A stretch of 23,543 nucleotides of DNA from Christensenella sp. UBA7597 (GTDB taxonomy: Bacteria > Bacillota > Clostridia > Christensenellales > Borkfalkiaceae): the NCBI GenBank assembly GCA_002474405.1, contig DLQW01000069.1, positions 301 to 23,843 on the forward strand. Direction: 5' to 3'. Numbering within the stretch: the first letter of the stretch is position 1; each line of letters opens with the position of its first letter. This document shows positions 13,153 through 21,075 of this stretch, piece after piece. A program made the position numbers and the translations under genes. The notes below the pieces were generated by a model. It had not been told where the DNA came from. It did not search any database and saw only the letters and a program-made list of their open reading frames with translations.

Positions 13153-14937
13153 ATGTATTACGGATCAGGAAATTATGAAGCGTTCGCTCATCCCGTGAAG
13201 CCGGAAGGCGTGGACGGGAAATCGGCGTATATCATCGGCACGGGGCTGGCGGGACTTTCCGCGGCGTTCTTCCTTGTGCGCGACGGACAGATGAAAGGCG
13301 AGCATATTCACCTGCTGGAAAAGCTGGATATAGCGGGCGGCTCGTGCGACGGCAGAGCGGTGCCGGGCAGCGGGTTTTATATGCGCGGCGGCAGAGAAAT
13401 GGACAACCACTTCGAAGTGATGTGGGAAATGTTCAGAGACGTGCCCTCGCTGGAAAATCCGGGGCTTTCGGTGCTGGACGAATATTACCGCCTGAATAAA
13501 GCCGACCCGAACTATTCGTTGTGCCGCGCTACGGTGAACCGCGGCGAAAACGCGCACACGGACAACAAATTCAACCTGAACAAGGAAGCGGCGATGCAGG
13601 TGAGCAAGCTGTTTATGACGCCCGAAGAGGAGCTGGAAGATAAGAAAATCAGCGATTACTTCGACGACAATTTCTGGCAGAGCAATTTCTGGCTGTACTG
13701 GCAGACGATGTTCGCTTTCCATACGTGGGATTCCGCGCTGGAAATGAAGAGATACCTGCAAAGATACGTGCACCATATCGACGGATTGCCCGATTTCTCG
13801 GCGCTTCGGTTTACGAAATACAATCAGTATGAAAGTCTGATTCAGCCGCTGCAGAAATATCTTGAAAATCACGGCGTGAAAACGGAATACGGCATCGACG
13901 TGAAGAACGTGGTGTTCGATATCAACGGCAAAAAGAAAACGGCGAAGAAAATCGAGTACGTGAAAAACGGCGAAAAGGGGTGCATCGACCTGCTGGAAAG
14001 CGACCTTGTGTTTATTACCAACGGTTGCTGCACGGATACGAGCTGCTACGGCGATCAGACGCACGCGCCCGACCTTTCGAAGGTGAGAAAGGGCGGCGGA
14101 GAATCGTGGGATTTGTGGAAAAACATCGCGATTCAGGACCCCGCGTTCGGTAATCCTTCCAACTATTGCGACCACCCGGACGAAACCAACTGGATGAGCG
14201 CGACGGTGGAAACCGCGGACGAGGAAGTTATACAATATATCGAGAAAATCTGCCGCCGCGATCCGAGAGCGGGCAGAGTTACCACGGGAGGCATCGTTAC
14301 CGTGAAAGACAGCGTGGATAACTGGTATATGTCCTGGACGATTAACCGCCAGCCGCAGTTCAAATCGCAGAACAAGAACACCGTTTTAATCTGGCTGTAT
14401 GCGCTGAACACCGACAGACCGGGCAATTACGTGAAGAAGGCGATGCGCGACTGCACGGGCGAAGAAGTGTGCAAAGAGTGGCTGTATCACATCGGCGTGC
14501 CGACCGAAAAAATCGACGAGTACGCGAAAACGCGGGCGAACACCACAACGTGCTATATGCCGTTCATCAACGCGTTCTTCCGCCCCCGCAAGAACTCCGA
14601 CAGACCGAAGGTGGTGCCCGAAGGCGCCGTGAACTTCGCGTTCATCGGGCAGTTTGCGGAAACGCCGAGAGATACCATTTTCACCATAGAATATTCGATG
14701 AGAACGGGCATGGAATCGGTGTATACGCTGCTGGATATCGACAGAGCGGTGCCGGAAGTGTGGGGCAGCGTGTACGACGTGCGCGAACTGTTGCGGGCGG
14801 TGTATTACGCGCTGGATAAGCAGCCGATTTCGAGCATGAAACTTTCGATGAAGGAAAAGATCCTGCTGAAAGAAGTTACTTCGAAAATCAAGGGAACCGA
14901 CGCGGAAAAACTTGCGAAAGAAAGCGGTATCATCTGA
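13153..14937 (+). CDS. ohyA: Oleate hydratase
   Basis: A 594-residue flavoenzyme that adds water to cis-9 double bonds of unsaturated fatty acids (oleate to 10-hydroxystearate, linoleate to 10-hydroxy-octadecenoate). Full family length (about 590). The FAD-binding glycine motif is IIGTGLAGLSAAFF (27-40), followed by the hallmark YMRGGREMDNHFEVMWEMFR (76-95), in which Glu82 matches the catalytic Glu82 of the staphylococcal enzyme. Later hallmarks are NFWLYWQTMFAFHTWDSALEM, FITNGCCTDTS, MSWTINRQPQF, and the C-terminal FIGQFAETPRDTIFTIEYSMRTGM. GGAGG lies 9 bases before ATG 13153. It acts on the cytoplasmic side of the membrane, drawing free fatty acids from the bilayer, and serves to detoxify them. 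It has its own promoter, terminator and an adjacent TetR regulator. Confidence 0.98.
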   Translation: MYYGSGNYEAFAHPVKPEGVDGKSAYIIGTGLAGLSAAFFLVRDGQMKGEHIHLLEKLDIAGGSCDGRAVPGSGFYMRGGREMDNHFEVMWEMFRDVPSLENPGLSVLDEYYRLNKADPNYSLCRATVNRGENAHTDNKFNLNKEAAMQVSKLFMTPEEELEDKKISDYFDDNFWQSNFWLYWQTMFAFHTWDSALEMKRYLQRYVHHIDGLPDFSALRFTKYNQYESLIQPLQKYLENHGVKTEYGIDVKNVVFDINGKKKTAKKIEYVKNGEKGCIDLLESDLVFITNGCCTDTSCYGDQTHAPDLSKVRKGGGESWDLWKNIAIQDPAFGNPSNYCDHPDETNWMSATVETADEEVIQYIEKICRRDPRAGRVTTGGIVTVKDSVDNWYMSWTINRQPQFKSQNKNTVLIWLYALNTDRPGNYVKKAMRDCTGEEVCKEWLYHIGVPTEKIDEYAKTRANTTTCYMPFINAFFRPRKNSDRPKVVPEGAVNFAFIGQFAETPRDTIFTIEYSMRTGMESVYTLLDIDRAVPEVWGSVYDVRELLRAVYYALDKQPISSMKLSMKEKILLKEVTSKIKGTDAEKLAKESGII

Positions 14938-15066
14938 AACAGCCGCGTTGCGGCGAATGGCGGCAAAAACGCGTATGCGGGCAACGGATGGAAGCCGGAC
15001 AAGGAAGCGGACAGCCGCAAAGATACGACGGAAACTTCGTAAAATTTCCGGAAAAGGACAAAAAGA

Positions 15067-15097
15067 CGGGCGCAGACGAAAAGTCTGCGCCTGTTTT
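15067..15097. terminator. Rho-independent terminator after ohyA
   Basis: A perfect 9-bp stem (15069-15077 with 15083-15091), extendable by G.T and C-G pairs, with loop GAAAA, then TGTTTT. The minus strand also has a T-run beyond the stem. It lies 130 bases after the ohyA stop. Confidence 0.85.
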
Positions 15098-15290
15098 GCC
15101 GTGTTCTGCGTTACGGAAGAAAAAACGACGGAAAACGCCGGGCAAAAATAAAAATACTGACAAAGAGGTTTTTAAAGTGATACCGGAGTACAAACGGAAA
15201 AATCACAGAGCGGCTGTCGGATGACGGAGCGTTTTCGGAGTTTTTATTTTTCGGAAGATAAGAATTTATTAAAAAGAGATAATTTTGCCG

Positions 15291-15319
15291 CTATCATTCG
15301 TAATATTTCCCGTTATAAT
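15291..15319 (+). promoter_or_regulatory. Probable promoter of the FAD oxidoreductase gene
   Basis: Perfect -10 TATAAT (15314-15319), but at 17 bp the -35 position reads CTATCA, a weak match. It sits in AT-rich DNA about 35 bases before ATG 15355. A weak -35 suggests low or activator-dependent expression. Confidence 0.5.
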
Positions 15320-15354
15320 GGAAGCGTATAAAAAACTTCGGGGAGAAACGGAAC

Positions 15355-16533
15355 ATGGAAAGAAACAATTCGTACGACGTCATCGTTATCGGCGGAGGGA
15401 CGGCGGGAATTTCCGCGGCGCTTTCGGCTGCCCGTACGGGCGCAAAAACGTTGCTTGCGGAAGCAACGTATCTTTTGGGAGGACTTGCTGCCGCAGGACT
15501 TGTAACGTATTACTTGCCCTTATGCGACGGTGAGGGGACGCAACTTTGCCATGGAATCGCCGAAGAATTGCTGCGCCTTTCCGTTTCGGAAGGTGCGGAA
15601 AGTCCGATTCCGGAGGCGTGGGGGCGCGGCGGGACGATGGAAGAACGGCGTGAAAAACGCTATGAAGCACAGTTTAATCCCTATATGTTCGCGTTTCTGG
15701 CGGAGCGGTTGCTGAGCGAAAACGGCGTGGATATTTTATACGGCGCTATGCTTTCGGAAACGCAAAAAAACAAACGGGGAGACAAGATTTTAAAAATCGG
15801 CATTACGACGCGCTCGGAAACGCTTTCTTTTACGGCGAAAACGTTTGTGGATTGTACGGGCGACGCGACGCTTTGCGCTTATGCGGGCGAGGATACCGCT
15901 TTATCGGGAAAAGGCAACGTTCTCGCCGCATGGTATTACGAAACGCGGGGCGGAGAATACCTTCTGAATATGCGCGGCAGCCGGGATACCGTATATTCTT
16001 CGGCGTTTGCAGCAGAAAAAACGTTTTCCGGGCTTGGTGCGGAGGAGCTTTCTATGATGACGAAAAAAGCGCATGAAACGGTGCTGAACGACTTTCTGAA
16101 AAACGGCGAGGTATCCCGCGCGCATGCGCTTGCGGCGGTGAGCATGATTCCGCAGGTGAGAATGACGTGCAGATTGTGCGGCGCGGAAAATTTAAGAAAA
16201 TCGGACGACGGAAAATATATCGCCGCGAGCGCGGGAACGTTCGGCAGCTGGAAATCGCGCGGTCCCGCTTACGAACTTCCCATGGGCGCGCTTTACGGAA
16301 GAAAAATAAAAAATCTCTTCGCGGCGGGAAGGTGCGTATCCGTGGAGGACGACGACATGTGGGATATCGCGCGGGTGATTCCGGTATGCGCCGTAACGGG
16401 GGAAGCTGCGGGCGTTTTGGCGGCTTTATACAGCGATACGGGGGAAATCGAGCCCGAAAAAGTACAGAGTACGCTTGTTTCGCGTGGTGTAAAATTGCAT
16501 ATCGAAGATTGCCGCAAAGAGAAAAACGCATAA
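15355..16533 (+). CDS. FAD-dependent oxidoreductase (PF12831-type)
   Basis: 392 residues. The N-terminal Rossmann motif VIVIGGGTAGISAALSAARTG (9-29) binds FAD. FVDCTGDATLCAYAG (164-178) and the C-terminal NLFAAGRCVSVEDDDMWDIARV (about 320-341) are the signatures of the FAD_oxidored family. Members often have unclear substrates, and in gut bacteria several lie in carbohydrate or xenobiotic loci. A Cys after the glycine-rich C-terminal loop (Cys327) and MTCRLCGAENL (about 265-275) place three cysteines near the flavin side, although no cluster-binding pattern is complete. GGGGAG 9 bases before ATG 15355 fixes the start. It has its own promoter and precedes the surface operon by 207 bases, so functional linkage with the glycosidase-like gene is possible but not shown. 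Confidence 0.88.
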   Translation: MERNNSYDVIVIGGGTAGISAALSAARTGAKTLLAEATYLLGGLAAAGLVTYYLPLCDGEGTQLCHGIAEELLRLSVSEGAESPIPEAWGRGGTMEERREKRYEAQFNPYMFAFLAERLLSENGVDILYGAMLSETQKNKRGDKILKIGITTRSETLSFTAKTFVDCTGDATLCAYAGEDTALSGKGNVLAAWYYETRGGEYLLNMRGSRDTVYSSAFAAEKTFSGLGAEELSMMTKKAHETVLNDFLKNGEVSRAHALAAVSMIPQVRMTCRLCGAENLRKSDDGKYIAASAGTFGSWKSRGPAYELPMGALYGRKIKNLFAAGRCVSVEDDDMWDIARVIPVCAVTGEAAGVLAALYSDTGEIEPEKVQSTLVSRGVKLHIEDCRKEKNA

Positions 16534-16546
16534 ATAAAGCACGGAG

Positions 16547-16572
16547 AAAACGCCTGCTTTTCAAAGCGTTTT
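16547..16572 (+). terminator. Weak terminator-like hairpin after the FAD oxidoreductase gene
   Basis: AAAACGC (16547-16553) pairs with GCGTTTT (16566-16572) around a 12-base loop. The Ts belong to the stem and no further T-run follows, so termination would be partial. Confidence 0.35.
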
Positions 16573-16629
16573 AACGGAAACGATAAAATCAAAAAATAAG
16601 ATTTCAAAAAAATGCAATAAGTTTTTAAC

Positions 16630-16658
16630 TATTTTAATACATGGCGTCATGATATAAT
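16630..16658 (+). promoter_or_regulatory. Extended -10 promoter of the surface operon
   Basis: TATAAT (16653-16658) preceded by TGA forms an extended -10. The -35 position (16630-16635) reads TATTTT and is poor, which an extended -10 can compensate for. The leader to GTG 16741 is about 75 bases. Confidence 0.6.
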
Positions 16659-16740
16659 CAATCGCGAAAAATGTAATTCCGTAGACGGCGGCGTTTTCCG
16701 CGGGCGGAATACGGTATTTTTCTGATATAAGGAGAAAATC

Positions 16741-19700
16741 GTGACAAGAAAACTGAAAAATACGTTAATAATCGTACTGACGCTTATGATGACGCTCTGC
16801 GGGAGCTTTGCGTTCTCGAACCTTTTGACGCGCGCGGAACTTGTTTCGCCGGAAAAAGAGGGCGCCGAGACGCTTGTTTCGATTTATAAAAACGGTTTGC
16901 AATCCGGGAGGGAACTGGTGTGGGGCACCGCCACGACGGATCCGGAATACGTAAATTCATCCGATACGCAGAACGGGGGAAAGACGCTTGCGGTGGATTG
17001 CACGCAGACGGCAAACACAGAGTTTTATATCGACCTCGGAAAGGATTACGATATTTACACGGGCGCGGGATTTTCCGACAAAACACCCGAAAATTTCTAT
17101 AAAAAAAGCGCGGTGGAATTCTGGATAAAGCTCAACGATACCCCTGCAAGTTTCTTTAATATTTATCTGTTCCAGTCGCGCGGGGAGGAATATGCTTCCG
17201 CGCCTGCGAATCAGCGGTACATCAGAAGCAACGTGCAGCTGAAATCGTACGTCGACGCTACGATTACAGGCGAATGGCAGTACGTGCAGGTGCCGTTTAC
17301 GGCGTTTTCTTCCAACGGCGAATACGTCAACGAAAACAACGTGAAAGTGAAAGATACGCCCGTGAATCTTGCCAAAGTGTGCGCGATCGGCTTTGCGCAT
17401 ATGATGACCGACGCGGATACGAAAATCACGCCGACCATTCAATACGACGATCTGAAATTCGTATACGGCAATATGGACGACGAAAATCTCGGCGTTACCG
17501 TTATTCCCGCGAAGGATTACGAACAGCGGAAAGAAGAGGCTGTATTTACAACGATCGATATCAGAAATCTTGCTACCACGGGCTATTACGGCGGCAGCGG
17601 TATCGGCTGGACGGGACAGGGCGCGGACAACGAGCTTACGGGATTCAATCTTGTGGGCGAACAGGAATTTTTCGGCGTGCCGTTCGATATGATCGTGCAG
17701 GAAGATAACAACAATAAATCCGTCATCGGTCTGCGCAGCAGCAAGGTGACTTCCAGCAAGCAATTCGTGGAAAACGTAACGATTCCGATCGGGCTTACCG
17801 TGGACGGATTGTATATCGTGCACAACGCTTCGTGGGCGAACAACACGAAAAACGTGGCGCGGTACACCTGGTGTTACGAGGACGGCACGAGCGAAGCGGT
17901 GGATATCGTAAACGGCAAACAGATTTACGAATGGTGGGGCAGCGAAGAATCCGCCGTAAACCCCATTATCTGGAAAGGAAACAATCCCGAAGCTTCGGGG
18001 TACGGGCTCGGCATCAGCGTGAATATGTTTGCGTTCGTGAATCCTCAGCCAGCCAAAAAAGTAAAAGAACTGAAATGCGAAATCGTTTCGGAGGAAGCGG
18101 CTTGTATGATTATCGCCCTTACGGCGGCGGATTTCGGCGGCGCGGGAATGTTTATGGCGGAACGCGAAAACGTCTATTCGCCCGATACAAGCGACTGGTA
18201 TGCTTACGAACTTGCGGACCTCGAAGCGATGATCGGCTCGCCGCTTGACGTTTCGTATCTTCTCGATAACGCCGATCACGGCAAAGTGCAGACGAAAGGC
18301 GACGAATTTGTGTTTGCGGACGGAACAAAGGCGAATTTCTGGGGCGTGAATATAAACGCGTATTCCCTGTTCCAGACGCACGATAAAACGGATATTCTCG
18401 TAAACGCGATTGCTGCGGGCGGTTATAATCTGATCCGTATTCTCGACTGGGATTCTTCCTATTATTATCCGAATATTTTCGGCTATAACGGCAACGGAAA
18501 AGACGTAGCCGCGGAGCAGCTGGATCAATTCAATTATTTCTGGGCGGCATGTAAAAAGAAAGGCATTTATCTTGATTTTGTGATGCTGGGCGGCAGATAC
18601 GCCACGAAAGACGTTACCGACGATAAACTTTCCGATTCGGAAGTCGCGGATATTTCGCAGGGATTCAAAATGGAAGTGTACATCGACGAACGCCTGCAGC
18701 AATCCACGAAAGAACTGGTGCGGGACGTGCTCGGTTCGGTGAATCCTTACACGGGTACGAAACTGGCGGAAGATCGCACGCTGGCGATGCTGGAAATCAC
18801 CAACGAATCCAATCTGATGACGATGTACGACGACAGCGCGAACTATCAGTTCAAATCGGAAACGTACAAACAGATGGCACAGCAAAAATACGCCACGTTT
18901 CTTAAAAAGAAGTACAATCCGGGCGGCACGCTGAGCGTGAAAGAAACGGAAAACGCCATCAAGGCGGCGTGGAAAGAGGACGGAAAGACGGGGTTTGACA
19001 GCCGTAACGAAAGCCTTGAGGACGCCACCGTGCAGATCAACGGAGACTTCCTTACCGATAAATATTCCGCGCAACGCTGTGCGGACGGTTTCGAATTTTT
19101 CTATACCCTGATGGAAAGTTTCTATTCCGATATGAACGACTGGGCGAAAGAAAGCGTTCCGGCGGGCGGACTCGGCGTGGAATGTCCGATAGCGGGCGGC
19201 ACGAACTTCGCGGGGGACGATCGCTCCGACCTTTTCCTCAACGCGCACTACGATTACGTGGCGCGCCACACCTATCAGTCTCACCCTACCACGGGCACGG
19301 AATATCAGGTGGGCACGTCCGTTCCGAACGGGGGCAGCACGCTGGGAGATATCGGCGGAAATACGTTTGCAAACGCCTCTTTCAGAAAGGTGATGGGGCT
19401 TCCGTATATCGTTACGGAATCGTTGATCGCCGAGCCGAACATTCACAGCATGGAATTCAATCTGATTGCCGCCGCGATTTATTCGTATCAGGGCTGGAGC
19501 CTTACGGCGTTCACGTACATGAATAAAGCGTTGGATAAACGCACGAATCAGATTTCGAATTCGTTTATCATTATGGACCATCCCGGAAGATTTTCCACAA
19601 TCGCTTCCGCTTCGCTGTTGTATCGGCGGGCGGAAATCACCAAAGCGGAAGTGGGCTATTACCGCGTGATTACCGTAGACGACGCCATGGATTACAGAAA

Positions 19701-21045
19701 TCAGATCATGGGCTTGCCCGACGGCACCTATGTGGTGGGAAAAACAGGCGTATATTTTGCGGATAAGGACGGGAATCTGCTGTTCCAGAGCGGCGATTTC
19801 GATATTTCCGAAGCGGAAAGCGATATCGAAATTCTTGAAAAAATTCTGCATCTGCAGCTGATCAGCGAGGGCGGTGAAATGATCTGGAATCGGGAGGAGC
19901 AGACGTTCTTTCTGAACACCGCGTCGACGCAGGGCGCCGTGGGATACATCGGCGGAAAAAATATCCGCCTGAACGACGTGGAGCTCAGCATCGAAACGGG
20001 CTATGCGCAGGTTACGGTGAGCGCGCTCGGCAAAGCGGAAAACGGCGAAAATCCCACCGTGGCTTCCGCCGAAAGACTTCTTGTTACCGCCGTGGGGCAA
20101 TCGAGAAACACGGGCGCCGAAATTTCTTCCGACGGCACCACGATTACCTCGCTCGGTACGGCGCCGATTCTGGTGCAGCCGATTCTCGGCAGAATTATTT
20201 TAAAATCGTTCGACGATTTCGAAGTGTATATTCTGAACAGTTCCGGCGTTCGGGTAACGGACAGAAGCGCCACGGCGGAAAAGAATTCCGACGGCTACAC
20301 GGTGATTACTCTGAAAAAAGGCGATAACACCACCTATTACGAAATCGTGAGAACGCGCGTTTCGGAAAGAAAGCCTGCGTACGGCAGTTACCGCGATATC
20401 GGCGGCGAATACGCGAACGCGATAGAAGCCATAAAAAATTACATGCCGGGAAAAACCGAAACGCTGTTCCTTACGGAAGAGACGACGGAAAAGGGCGATT
20501 TCATCGGCGCGGTGGTGAACGCTTCGCATCTTACGGGCGGCAACAGGGCGTATGCGGACGCGAATTCGTCGCACTGGGCGTACGAGCAATTCAAAACGGC
20601 GCGCGAATACGGGCTGGTGGACGGCTTGCAGATTAAAGCATACGAAAAACTTACGTATAAAGCGGCGTATTTCGCGTTGTACAACGCCGTGAAAGGCATG
20701 GGCGTTACGATGAACGAGGACCTTTCCGTGCTTGATGACGCGGATTTGAAGAACTGGAACGACGGCGACAAAGCGATGCTTGCCGCGCTGGTATCCGTGA
20801 AGATTATAAGCGCGGAGGATCTCGGCAAAATCAAGCCGACCGATACGCTGACAAGAGGCGAATCCGCCGTGTATATTTTCAGACTTACCGAGGCGAAGGA
20901 CGCGGAAGATCCGATTGTGCCGCAGCCCGACGAGAAAGAAAAGAAGAACGGCGCGGCGATCGGCATAACGATAGCGGCGGTATGCGTCGCGGCGGCGCTG
21001 GGCGCAGGGGCTTTTGTAATCATCCGCAAGAAAAAACGCGGATAA
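16741..21045 (+). CDS. Cell-surface glycoside hydrolase-like protein with SLH repeats
   Basis: 1434 residues. GTG at 16741 is the start: AGGAG lies 6 bases before it and a signal peptide follows (MTRKLKNTLIIVLTLMM). Residues about 45-240 and 265-470 look like carbohydrate-binding beta-sandwich modules (AVEFWIKLNDT, GEWQYVQVPF, YDDLKFVYG). About 510-1000 resembles a clan GH-A barrel: FADGTKANFWGVNINAY (525-541), LIRILDW, LEITNESNL with likely acid/base Glu689, HTYQSHP (843-849), and YIVTESLIAEP with likely nucleophile Glu893. Two degenerate SLH repeats follow (about 1271-1320 and 1331-1382). A helix (about 1404-1427) and RKKKRG tail then anchor it in the membrane; there is no LPxTG. The catalytic residues are inferred by position, and the substrate and GH family are unknown. 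It begins a two-gene operon. Confidence 0.82.
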   Translation: MTRKLKNTLIIVLTLMMTLCGSFAFSNLLTRAELVSPEKEGAETLVSIYKNGLQSGRELVWGTATTDPEYVNSSDTQNGGKTLAVDCTQTANTEFYIDLGKDYDIYTGAGFSDKTPENFYKKSAVEFWIKLNDTPASFFNIYLFQSRGEEYASAPANQRYIRSNVQLKSYVDATITGEWQYVQVPFTAFSSNGEYVNENNVKVKDTPVNLAKVCAIGFAHMMTDADTKITPTIQYDDLKFVYGNMDDENLGVTVIPAKDYEQRKEEAVFTTIDIRNLATTGYYGGSGIGWTGQGADNELTGFNLVGEQEFFGVPFDMIVQEDNNNKSVIGLRSSKVTSSKQFVENVTIPIGLTVDGLYIVHNASWANNTKNVARYTWCYEDGTSEAVDIVNGKQIYEWWGSEESAVNPIIWKGNNPEASGYGLGISVNMFAFVNPQPAKKVKELKCEIVSEEAACMIIALTAADFGGAGMFMAERENVYSPDTSDWYAYELADLEAMIGSPLDVSYLLDNADHGKVQTKGDEFVFADGTKANFWGVNINAYSLFQTHDKTDILVNAIAAGGYNLIRILDWDSSYYYPNIFGYNGNGKDVAAEQLDQFNYFWAACKKKGIYLDFVMLGGRYATKDVTDDKLSDSEVADISQGFKMEVYIDERLQQSTKELVRDVLGSVNPYTGTKLAEDRTLAMLEITNESNLMTMYDDSANYQFKSETYKQMAQQKYATFLKKKYNPGGTLSVKETENAIKAAWKEDGKTGFDSRNESLEDATVQINGDFLTDKYSAQRCADGFEFFYTLMESFYSDMNDWAKESVPAGGLGVECPIAGGTNFAGDDRSDLFLNAHYDYVARHTYQSHPTTGTEYQVGTSVPNGGSTLGDIGGNTFANASFRKVMGLPYIVTESLIAEPNIHSMEFNLIAAAIYSYQGWSLTAFTYMNKALDKRTNQISNSFIIMDHPGRFSTIASASLLYRRAEITKAEVGYYRVITVDDAMDYRNQIMGLPDGTYVVGKTGVYFADKDGNLLFQSGDFDISEAESDIEILEKILHLQLISEGGEMIWNREEQTFFLNTASTQGAVGYIGGKNIRLNDVELSIETGYAQVTVSALGKAENGENPTVASAERLLVTAVGQSRNTGAEISSDGTTITSLGTAPILVQPILGRIILKSFDDFEVYILNSSGVRVTDRSATAEKNSDGYTVITLKKGDNTTYYEIVRTRVSERKPAYGSYRDIGGEYANAIEAIKNYMPGKTETLFLTEETTEKGDFIGAVVNASHLTGGNRAYADANSSHWAYEQFKTAREYGLVDGLQIKAYEKLTYKAAYFALYNAVKGMGVTMNEDLSVLDDADLKNWNDGDKAMLAALVSVKIISAEDLGKIKPTDTLTRGESAVYIFRLTEAKDAEDPIVPQPDEKEKKNGAAIGITIAAVCVAAALGAGAFVIIRKKKRG

Positions 21046-21075
21046 AATATATATCATATTTTCAAGGAGGAAATT

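Larger units (their letters stand above)
14938..15354. other. Intergenic stretch of 417 bases between ohyA and the FAD oxidoreductase
   Basis: It holds a small hairpin directly after the ohyA stop (GCCGC-GTT-GCGGC, 14942-14954), the ohyA terminator at 15067-15097, an AT-rich second half and a promoter for the next gene. I see no credible gene. A 15-codon GTG frame near 15178 with AAGAGG upstream looks accidental. Confidence 0.6.

Noticed and set aside
13165..14235. 356-residue open frame on the minus strand
   Set aside because: It mirrors the oleate hydratase gene, whose plus-strand product is unmistakable.
16957..20100. 1047-residue open frame on the minus strand
   Set aside because: Antisense to the glycosidase-like gene. 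It is Arg/His/Phe-rich with no ribosome site or recognisable domain, so a composition artefact.
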